Source: Mycolicibacterium moriokaense (lineage in GTDB: Bacteria > Actinomycetota > Actinomycetes > Mycobacteriales > Mycobacteriaceae). Taken from it: a DNA stretch of 42,250 bases. The stretch is from NCBI RefSeq assembly GCF_003201655.1, contig NZ_QJJU01000037.1:1-42250 (forward strand). Direction: 5' to 3'. A program made the position numbers and the translations under genes. Under the pieces are notes generated by a model. It saw only the letters and a program-made list of their open reading frames with translations. It had not been told where the DNA came from and made no database searches. The number at the start of each line of letters is the position of its first letter. Position 1 is the first letter of the stretch. Below are positions 23,628-30,045 of this stretch, one piece after another.

Positions 23628-24107
23628 TTAGCGTCGCGTCACCGTGTGGTCAAGCGTCGCCAACGACTCCTCGATGAAATCCTCACCGAAAACCGGCACC
23701 CCGATGGTGTCGCGGAACTCCTGCGAGGTCCCGCTCCAGTCGTAGGTGACGGTGACGTCGGTGCCCGGACCGTTGGGCGTCAGGTCATAGCGCCACCACC
23801 AGCCGCCGGGACCGTGCTTGCCTGCGTCGTCCAGTTGCCCAGGAAGCCACGCGATGGTGCGGTCCTTCTCGAATTCGGTGACCAGGTTGTGCATGACGTA
23901 GTGGCCGCCGGCTTGCTCGAGAAACATGTTCACGGCGAACATCTGACCGGTGCCGGTGATGCGGTCGGTGTCGATCGCGTCGCGGACCCAGTCGCCGGGT
24001 TCGGTGTCCTTGTGACGAGTCGGGTCGGCTAGTACGGCGAAGATCTCCGCCGGGGTGGCGGCGACGGTGCGGGTGACGACGTACCGCTCCGCCGTCGCGC
24101 TCGTCAT
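23628..24107 (-). CDS. SRPBCC-fold protein
   Basis: This 159-residue START/Bet v1-like protein opens with YVVTRTVAATPAEIFAVLADPTRHKDTEPGD, the usual start of the polyketide cyclase/dehydrase SRPBCC family. It has a FEKDRTIAWLPGQ strand, a GGWWWRYDL core and a C-terminal helix ESLATLDHTV. Members bind hydrophobic ligands; the ligand here is unknown. Its ATG overlaps the stop of the DUF899 gene by four bases (ATGA), so the two proteins are translationally coupled, and the pair may work on the same small molecule (inference). Confidence 0.85.
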   Translation of the reverse strand: MTSATAERYVVTRTVAATPAEIFAVLADPTRHKDTEPGDWVRDAIDTDRITGTGQMFAVNMFLEQAGGHYVMHNLVTEFEKDRTIAWLPGQLDDAGKHGPGGWWWRYDLTPNGPGTDVTVTYDWSGTSQEFRDTIGVPVFGEDFIEESLATLDHTVTRR

Positions 24108-24808
24108 CGGCCACCACCGTTCGCGCCGTAGACACGTGCGATGTCAGGGGAGTCGAGCCAGTTGGAGTAGGTCGGCGATTTCGGCCAGCCTTCTGGCGAG
24201 TCCTGCCATTCCTCCTGCCTGCCCCAGGGCAGCAGGTCGATCAACCCGAAACTGTGGCTGAGTTGTTCGGTGCCACGGCCGTCGGTGTGCCAGGTGCGGT
24301 ACACCGTGTCGCCATCGCGCAGAAAGACGTTGACGGCGAATCCGGCTCCTGGCGGTGCACCGACGTCGGCGCCGAAGGAGCTCTCCGATGAGGAGTACCA
24401 GTCCATCTTGTTGCCGACCTTGGCCATGTATGCCAAGGCCTCATCGATGGGCCCGTTGGTGACGATGACGAAGCGGGCGTCGTAGCTGTCGAGGAACTCG
24501 AGCCTGGTGAACTGCGAAGTGAAGCCCGTGCAGCCGCCGCACTGCCACTGCGCGCCGTCCGACCACATGTGGTTGTAGACGATGAGTTGCGCGCGCCCGT
24601 CGAAGACGTCGGCCAGCCGGACGGGTCCGTCCTTGCCGATCAGCGTGTAGTCCGGCATCTCGACCATCGGAAGGCGGCGGCGCTGCGCGGCGATGGCGTC
24701 CAGTTCGCGGGTGGCGGCCTTCTCGCGTCGGCGAAGGTCATCGACGGCGGCGCGCCAGGTGTCCTGGTCGACCACCGGGGGCATGGCGGTGGCGGTCTGC
24801 TCGGTCAC
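24104..24808 (-). CDS. DUF899 thioredoxin-like family protein
   Basis: This 234-residue protein has the family's features: an N-terminal helix rich in Arg/Glu (DLRRREKAATRELDAIAAQRRRLPMVEM), then a thioredoxin-like core with YNHMWSDGAQWQCGGCTGF and a mid-region YRTWHTDGRGTEQL followed by a FGLIDLLPWGRQEEW end. The QCGGC pair occupies a position like a redox-active site. DUF899 proteins are often annotated as putative dithiol-disulfide oxidoreductases, but no activity is established to my knowledge. It is divergent from dnaE2 with about 110 bases between, and coupled to the SRPBCC gene. Confidence 0.88.
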   Translation of the reverse strand: MTEQTATAMPPVVDQDTWRAAVDDLRRREKAATRELDAIAAQRRRLPMVEMPDYTLIGKDGPVRLADVFDGRAQLIVYNHMWSDGAQWQCGGCTGFTSQFTRLEFLDSYDARFVIVTNGPIDEALAYMAKVGNKMDWYSSSESSFGADVGAPPGAGFAVNVFLRDGDTVYRTWHTDGRGTEQLSHSFGLIDLLPWGRQEEWQDSPEGWPKSPTYSNWLDSPDIARVYGANGGGR

Positions 24809-24889
24809 GGTTCCTCCACAGGAGTCGGGATTGGGTCTGCTCTTTAGTGTTGACCGAAGTCCGGCGCGGAAATCATCGCGACCTAGAAA

Positions 24890-24905
24890 TCGAACATGCG
24901 TTCGA
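24890..24905 (+). promoter_or_regulatory. LexA (SOS) box of dnaE2
   Basis: TCGAACATGCGTTCGA is a perfect match to TCGAAC-N4-GTTCGA, 14 bases before the dnaE2 start codon, where LexA would block transcription. It is the strongest SOS box in the window. Confidence 0.92.
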
Positions 24906-24918
24906 TTAATCTGGCGGG

Positions 24919-27900
24919 GTGAGCTGGTTCAACGGGCCGCCGAGCTGGGGCGAGATGGAGCGGGTGCTCAATGGCAAGCCGCGCCGTGCGGGGGAGACCG
25001 CTGAGCCGAACGGCGACGGCGGGGACAGCCCGGCCTGGTCACGCAAGCGCGGGGAGTATCAGCCGCTCGATGTGGAGCGGCCCGTCTCCGCTGTCCCGTA
25101 CGCCGAGTTGCATGCGCATTCGGCGTACAGCTTCCTCGACGGCGCCAGCACACCGGAAGAGCTCGTCGAGGAGGCCGCCAGACTCGATCTGCGGGCCATC
25201 GCACTGACCGACCACGACGGCCTCTACGGGGTGGTGCGGTTCGCGGAGGCCGCCAAGGAACTCGAGATGCAGACGGTGTTCGGCGCGGAGCTGTCGCTCG
25301 GCGGTGGCGACCGCACCGAGGATCCCGATCCGCCAGGACCGCACCTGCTGGTGCTGGCCCGAGGGCCGGAGGGTTACCGACGGCTGTCGCGACAGCTGGC
25401 GACTGCGCATCTTGCCGGAGGTGAGAAAGGCAAGCTGCGCTACGACTATGACGCCCTGACCGAGGCGGCGGGCGGGCACTGGCACATCTTGACCGGCTGC
25501 CGGAAAGGCCATGTGCGCCAGGCATTGTCAGAGGGCGGCCAGGAGGGAGCCGCCACTGCGCTGGCTGACCTGGTGGACCGGTTCGGTGCCGACCGGGTCA
25601 GTATCGAGCTGACCCATCACGGCCATCCTCTCGACGACGAGCGCAACGCCGCGCTCGCCGAGCTTGCGCCGAAGTTCGGTCTTGGTCTCGTCGCGACCAC
25701 CGCCGCCCACTTCGCCGAACCGTCGCGGGGTCAGCTGGCCATGGCGATGGGGGCCATCCGGGCCCGCAACTCGATGGACGAGGCGGCCGGTTTCCTTGCG
25801 CCGCTTGGCGGCTCGCACCTGCGTTCGGGGGAGGAGATGGCGCGGTTGTTCGCACATTGTCCCGAGGTGGTGAGGGCCGCGGCCGACCTCGGCGAGCAGT
25901 GCGCGTTCGGGCTGGCGCTGATCGCCCCGCAGCTGCCGCCGTTCAACGTCCCCGACGGGCACACCGAGGACAGCTGGCTGCGGCATCTGGTCATGGAGGG
26001 CGCCCGCAACCGCTATGGCTCGCCGGAGCGGGCGCCACGGGCGTATGCGCAGATCGAGCACGAGCTGAAAATCATTGAGCAGCTGACCTTTCCGGGCTAC
26101 TTCCTGGTGGTACACGACATCACCCGGTTCTGCAGGGACAACGACATCCTGGCCCAGGGCCGCGGATCGGCCGCCAACTCGGCGGTCTGCTACGCGCTCG
26201 GCGTCACCAACGTCGACCCGGTCGCCAACGAGTTGCTGTTCGAGCGGTTCCTGTCCCCGGCACGCGACGGGCCACCGGACATCGACATCGACATCGAATC
26301 CGACTTGCGCGAGAACGCGATTCAGTACGTCTACGAGCGTTACGGCCGCGACTACGCCGCACAGGTCGCCAACGTGATCACCTACCGCGGCCGCAGCGCG
26401 GTGCGCGATATGGCCCGTGCACTGGGGTTCTCGCAGGGGCAGCAGGACGCGTGGAGCAAGCAGATCAGCCGGTGGAACGGACTGGCCGACTCCCCGGACA
26501 TCGAGGACATTCCGGAACGGGTCATCGACCTGGCCATGCAGATCCACAACCTGCCGCGGCATATGGGCATCCATTCCGGCGGCATGGTGATCTGCGATCG
26601 GCCGATCGCCGACGTGTGTCCGGTGGAGTGGGCGCGAATGGAGAACCGCAGCGTTCTGCAATGGGACAAAGATGACTGCGCGGCAATCGGTTTGGTGAAG
26701 TTCGACATGCTTGGGCTTGGCATGCTCTCTGCGCTGCACTACGTCATCGACCTGGTCGCCGAACACAAGGGCATCGAGGTGGACCTGGCTCGGTTGGATC
26801 TCTCCGAGCCTGCGGTGTACGAGATGCTGCAGCGCGCCGACTCCGTCGGGGTGTTCCAGGTGGAGTCGCGCGCGCAGATGGCCACCCTGCCGCGGCTCAA
26901 GCCGCGGGTGTTCTACGACCTGGTGGTCGAGGTCGCGCTGATCCGGCCAGGGCCGATCCAGGGCGGGTCGGTGCACCCGTACATCAAGCGGCGCAACGGC
27001 CTCGAGTCCGTCACCTACGATCACCCATCGATGGAGCAGGCGCTGCGAAAGACGTTGGGGGTGCCGCTGTTTCAGGAGCAGCTCATGCAGCTCGCGGTCG
27101 ACTGCGCAGGCTTTTCCGCAGCCGAGGCCGACCAGCTGCGCAGGGCGATGGGGTCCAAGCGCTCCACGGAGCGGATGCGACGGCTGCGCGGCCGGTTCTA
27201 CGACGGCATGCGCGAGCGGCACGGCATCACAGGTGAGGTGGCCGACCGGATCTACGAGAAGCTGGAAGCCTTCGCCAATTTCGGTTTCCCGGAAAGCCAT
27301 TCGCTGTCGTTCGCCTCGCTGGTGTTCTACTCGTCGTGGTTCAAGCTGCACCACCCGGCGGCGTTCTGCGCGGCGCTGCTGCGCGCGCAGCCGATGGGCT
27401 TCTACTCGCCGCAGTCGCTGGTGGCCGATGCCCGCAGGCACGGCGTCACCGTGCACGGCCCCGACGTCAACGCCAGCCTCGCGCACGCCACGCTGGAGAA
27501 CCGAGGACTTGAGGTGCGGCTGGGCCTCGGCAGTGTCCGCCACATCGGCGACGAGTTGGCCGAGCAGCTCGTCGAGGAACGAAAGGCTAACGGGCCGTTT
27601 GGTTCTCTGCTCGATCTGACCGGGCGGCTGCAGCTGTCCGTACCGCAGACCGAGGCGCTGGCCACCGCAGGGGCGTTGGGCTGCTTCGGCATCACCCGTC
27701 GGGAAGGACTGTGGGCTGCCGGTGCGGCCGCCACCCAGCGACCAGACCGGCTGCCGGGCGTTGGGTCGTCGTCGCACATCCCGTCGTTGCCCGGCATGAC
27801 CGAACTTGAGCTGGCCGCCGCCGATGTGTGGGCCACCGGCGTCTCACCGGACAGCTATCCCACCCAGTTCCTGCGGGAGGATCTCGAGGCCATCGGCGTC

Positions 27901-28209
27901 GTGCCCGCCGACCAGCTGTTGTCGGTGCCCGACGGAACCCGGGTGCTGGTGGCCGGGGCGGTGACGCATCGGCAGCGGCCCGCGACCGCGCAGGGCGTCA
28001 CGTTCGTCAACCTCGAGGACGAAACCGGGATGGTCAATGTCCTGTGCTCGCCAGGAGTGTGGGCGCGGCACCGCAGGCTGGCGCAGACGGCGTCGGCGCT
28101 GCTGATCCGCGGTCAGGTGCAGAACGCCAGCGGCGCGGTCACCGTCGTCGCTGACCGGATGGGCAAGCTCGACATGCGGGTGTCATCCCGCAGCCGCGAC
28201 TTCCGCTGA
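24919..28209 (+). CDS. dnaE2: Error-prone DNA polymerase III alpha subunit DnaE2
   Basis: This 1096-residue C-family polymerase is part of the mycobacterial mutasome with ImuA' and ImuB and is responsible for damage-induced mutagenesis. The N-terminal PHP domain begins at about residue 57 (YAELHAHSAYSFLDGAS, then ALTDHDGLYGVVRF). The polymerase active-site motif PPDIDIDIESD lies around 452-462 with catalytic Asp454 and Asp456. A helix-hairpin-helix region and an OB fold (VLVAGAVTHRQRPATAQGVTFVNLEDETG) follow. Its length is normal for DnaE2 (about 1,080), shorter than DnaE1. The start GTG 24919 has GGCGGG just upstream. The perfect LexA box places it under SOS control. Confidence 0.97.
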   Translation: MSWFNGPPSWGEMERVLNGKPRRAGETAEPNGDGGDSPAWSRKRGEYQPLDVERPVSAVPYAELHAHSAYSFLDGASTPEELVEEAARLDLRAIALTDHDGLYGVVRFAEAAKELEMQTVFGAELSLGGGDRTEDPDPPGPHLLVLARGPEGYRRLSRQLATAHLAGGEKGKLRYDYDALTEAAGGHWHILTGCRKGHVRQALSEGGQEGAATALADLVDRFGADRVSIELTHHGHPLDDERNAALAELAPKFGLGLVATTAAHFAEPSRGQLAMAMGAIRARNSMDEAAGFLAPLGGSHLRSGEEMARLFAHCPEVVRAAADLGEQCAFGLALIAPQLPPFNVPDGHTEDSWLRHLVMEGARNRYGSPERAPRAYAQIEHELKIIEQLTFPGYFLVVHDITRFCRDNDILAQGRGSAANSAVCYALGVTNVDPVANELLFERFLSPARDGPPDIDIDIESDLRENAIQYVYERYGRDYAAQVANVITYRGRSAVRDMARALGFSQGQQDAWSKQISRWNGLADSPDIEDIPERVIDLAMQIHNLPRHMGIHSGGMVICDRPIADVCPVEWARMENRSVLQWDKDDCAAIGLVKFDMLGLGMLSALHYVIDLVAEHKGIEVDLARLDLSEPAVYEMLQRADSVGVFQVESRAQMATLPRLKPRVFYDLVVEVALIRPGPIQGGSVHPYIKRRNGLESVTYDHPSMEQALRKTLGVPLFQEQLMQLAVDCAGFSAAEADQLRRAMGSKRSTERMRRLRGRFYDGMRERHGITGEVADRIYEKLEAFANFGFPESHSLSFASLVFYSSWFKLHHPAAFCAALLRAQPMGFYSPQSLVADARRHGVTVHGPDVNASLAHATLENRGLEVRLGLGSVRHIGDELAEQLVEERKANGPFGSLLDLTGRLQLSVPQTEALATAGALGCFGITRREGLWAAGAAATQRPDRLPGVGSSSHIPSLPGMTELELAAADVWATGVSPDSYPTQFLREDLEAIGVVPADQLLSVPDGTRVLVAGAVTHRQRPATAQGVTFVNLEDETGMVNVLCSPGVWARHRRLAQTASALLIRGQVQNASGAVTVVADRMGKLDMRVSSRSRDFR

Positions 28210-28220
28210 AGATTGCACGT

Positions 28221-28251
28221 AGGGCTGTGAACCTCGCAAAACCACAGCCCT
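28221..28251 (+). terminator. Hairpin terminator after dnaE2
   Basis: AGGGCTGTG at 28221-28229 pairs perfectly with CACAGCCCT at 28243-28251 around a 13-base loop, beginning 12 bases after the dnaE2 stop. There is no T-run, which is common for mycobacterial terminators. Confidence 0.55.
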
Positions 28252-28296
28252 CAGCGCAAAATTCGGCTGCCATGGAGGCGAATGTAGTCTCGCGAA

Positions 28297-28938
28297 ATGA
28301 CCTTGAACTTGTCCGTCGACGAACTCCTGACCACCACCCGCTCGGTGCGCAAACGGCTGGACTTCGAGAAGCCCGTGCCGCGCGACGTGGTGATGGAATG
28401 TCTTGAACTGGCCCTGCAGGCGCCGACGGGCTCCAACGCCCAGGGGTGGCAGTGGATGTTTGTCGAGGACGCGGACAAGAAAAAGGCGCTGGCCGATATC
28501 TACCGTGCCAATGCGACGCCGTACCTAGACCTCCCCAAGCCTGAGCGCGGGGACATCCGTGATGACCAGATGGACGCGGTGATGAGTTCAGCGAAGTACC
28601 TCAACGAGAACCTCGAGAAGGCGCCCGTGTTCCTGATTCCGTGTTTGGAGGGGCGCCCCGACGGCGCACCGTCGGGCATGTCGGCGTCGTATTGGGGTTC
28701 ACTGCTGCCCGCCGTGTGGAGCTTCATGCTGGCGTTGCGGTCGCGCGGGCTGGGGTCCGCCTGGACGACCCTGCATCTGATCGGTGACGGCGAAAAGCAG
28801 GCCGCCGAGCTTCTCGGCATTCCGTTCGACCAGTACGCACAGGGCGGGCTCTTCCCGATCGCCTACACCAAGGGCACCGACTTCCGGCTTGCCAAGCGGC
28901 TGCCTGCCGAGCAGCTGACCCACTGGGACACCTGGTAA
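28297..28938 (+). CDS. Nitroreductase-family FMN oxidoreductase (Rv3368c-like)
   Basis: This 213-residue nitroreductase-fold protein has the FMN-binding TTTRSVRKRLDF at 12-23, QAPTGSNAQGWQW around 44-56 and a C-terminal GGLFPIAYTKGTDFR with the family's P-I-(A/G)-Y strand. It sits between dnaE2 and trmL exactly as Rv3368c does in M. tuberculosis. Natural substrates of this group are unknown; some act on quinones, nitroaromatics or related prodrugs. Its TAA directly abuts the TGA of the convergent trmL gene with no spacer. Confidence 0.9.
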   Translation: MTLNLSVDELLTTTRSVRKRLDFEKPVPRDVVMECLELALQAPTGSNAQGWQWMFVEDADKKKALADIYRANATPYLDLPKPERGDIRDDQMDAVMSSAKYLNENLEKAPVFLIPCLEGRPDGAPSGMSASYWGSLLPAVWSFMLALRSRGLGSAWTTLHLIGDGEKQAAELLGIPFDQYAQGGLFPIAYTKGTDFRLAKRLPAEQLTHWDTW

Positions 28939-29403
28939 TCAGACGGAGCCGGTGAATCCGTGTTGGCGCCACGCCTCGTAGACGGCGACGGTCGCGGCGT
29001 TGGACAGGTTTAGTGACCGTCGGCCCGCAAGCATCGGAATGCGGACCTTCGCAGTGATGTGCGGGTCGGCGAGCGTCGCCTGGTCGAGCCCGGTGGGTTC
29101 CGGACCGAACATCAAGACGTCTCCCGGCTGGTAGCTGATCTCAGCGAACGACGTCGTGGCATGCGCGGTGAACGCATAGACCCGCCTGGGCGACAAGGCA
29201 TCCCATGCTGCTGGGAGATCGCGGTGCACGGTGACCGAGGCCAGGTCGTGGTAGTCCAGGCCGGCACGGCGCAATTTGGGTTCGGACAGGTCGAATCCGA
29301 GGGGCTCGACCAGATGCAATTCGCAGCCCGTCGCGGCGACCAACCTGATGGCGTTGCCGGTGTTGGGCGCGATCCGCGGCGAGTAGAACATCAACTTGAA
29401 CAC
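28939..29403 (-). CDS. trmL: tRNA (cytidine/uridine-34-2'-O)-methyltransferase TrmL
   Basis: This 154-residue SPOUT-class methyltransferase shows the TrmL order of motifs: PRIAPNTGNAIRLVAATG near the N-terminus, LMFGPEPTGLDQATL in the middle and the knot region IPMLAGRRSLNLSNAATVAVYEAWRQ at the C-terminus. It methylates the ribose at the wobble position of selected tRNAs. Length is normal. It corresponds to Rv3366 (called spoU). SAM is bound in the C-terminal knot. The next feature on this strand upstream is a small repeat protein gene. Confidence 0.95.
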   Translation of the reverse strand: MFKLMFYSPRIAPNTGNAIRLVAATGCELHLVEPLGFDLSEPKLRRAGLDYHDLASVTVHRDLPAAWDALSPRRVYAFTAHATTSFAEISYQPGDVLMFGPEPTGLDQATLADPHITAKVRIPMLAGRRSLNLSNAATVAVYEAWRQHGFTGSV

Positions 29404-29518
29404 ATTGCGCCGCCAAGCCGATCAGGTAGCCGAGAATGCACCGCGGACCAGTGGGTCACCTCGAAGTTTTATCTGGACAACTCATTCGGCGCGGTTGGGG
29501 CCCGGCGATCACTAGGCC

Positions 29519-29677
29519 TCAATCGTCTTTCGCGTGGCCCGGCACACCGGGAGTGGGATCGTTGGCTGGATCAGCCAGAGGATGAGGCCCTTTGGCGTCA
29601 TCAGGCAATGCGTGATTGGGTACGCCAGGATTCGGGTCACCTGACGGATCTTCCTGAAACTTCTCGCCCTCAGCCAT
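29519..29677 (-). CDS. Small acidic repeat protein with two DPxPGVPxHA motifs
   Basis: This 52-codon gene on the minus strand starts at ATG 29677, with GAGGGGACAGC directly upstream as a good ribosome site, and ends at TGA 29519. The protein has a short MAEGEKFQED lead and two copies of one motif, DPNPGVPNHA (14-23) and DPTPGVPGHA (40-49), joined by a segment with DDAKGPHPLADPA. It is hydrophilic, rich in Asp/Pro/Ala/Gly, and has no signal peptide, Cys or membrane segment, so it is probably a disordered cytosolic peptide. I do not recognise a characterised family. The internal repeat, the ribosome site and the lack of a better use for this gap argue that it is real. Confidence 0.6.
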   Translation of the reverse strand: MAEGEKFQEDPSGDPNPGVPNHALPDDAKGPHPLADPANDPTPGVPGHAKDD

Positions 29678-29982
29678 GCTGTCCCCTCATTTCGGCGGTG
29701 GTTGATCCGAACACAGCGACCATACGCTTGGCCGACGGTTGGTAAAGCTCGGTTGGCCGGGCGCGCGGTCGACCCGAAATATTCGATGATGATCGCAGCC
29801 AACGAATGCTGGCGGCGCCGTCGACTATTTGCTCACACGGTACAAAACAGCTCGTCAACGGGGTTATGAACTCTGTCTGTTCAGTAAGAATTGTGGAATC
29901 GACAGCGCATGGCTGGCATACTCGATCAATTGCCAGGCGTAGAACGCGCGCCCATCCGAGGGCGAAATGAGCAGGAAGCCTT
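29678..29982. other. Intergenic region before the conservon
   Basis: About 300 bases, lower in GC than the neighbouring genes, lie between the small repeat gene (minus strand) and the leader frame of the histidine kinase operon. It must hold divergent promoters. CATACT near 29919-29924 could be a -10 toward the kinase, but no -35 at suitable distance was found. No structured RNA or repeat was recognised. Confidence 0.4.
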
Positions 29983-30045
29983 ATGAAGGACGCTCCATTA
30001 ATGAATTGCGGACACGTAGCCGATAGCGGCGGCGGGCGCCGATGA
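29983..30045 (+). CDS. 20-codon upstream reading frame overlapping the kinase start
   Basis: ATG 29983 is preceded by AGGAAG with four bases between, a better ribosome site than that of the kinase gene. The frame encodes MKDAPLMNCGHVADSGGGRR and ends in TGA 30043-30045, which overlaps the kinase ATG at 30042-30044 as ATGA. This layout is what one expects of a leader peptide coupling translation to the kinase. There is no run of one amino acid that would indicate attenuation by starvation. It might be fortuitous, since 20 codons can stay open by chance. Confidence 0.4.
   Translation: MKDAPLMNCGHVADSGGGRR

Noticed and set aside
24841..24889. A small gene between DUF899 and dnaE2
   Set aside because: Too short and occupied by divergent promoters; frames there lack ribosome sites.
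25528..27777. Long open frame antisense to dnaE2 (749 codons)
   Set aside because: It is the complement of a highly conserved polymerase in a GC-rich genome; the translation is Arg/His/Val-rich with no domain.
29512..29802. 96-codon minus-strand frame overlapping the small repeat gene
   Set aside because: Different frame from the repeat protein, no ribosome site, no family-like features; the 52-codon frame has a strong ribosome site and internal repeat.
29678..29982. Riboswitch or structured RNA upstream of the conservon
   Set aside because: No recognisable conserved motif or long stable stem found by eye; a covariance-model search would be needed to support one.
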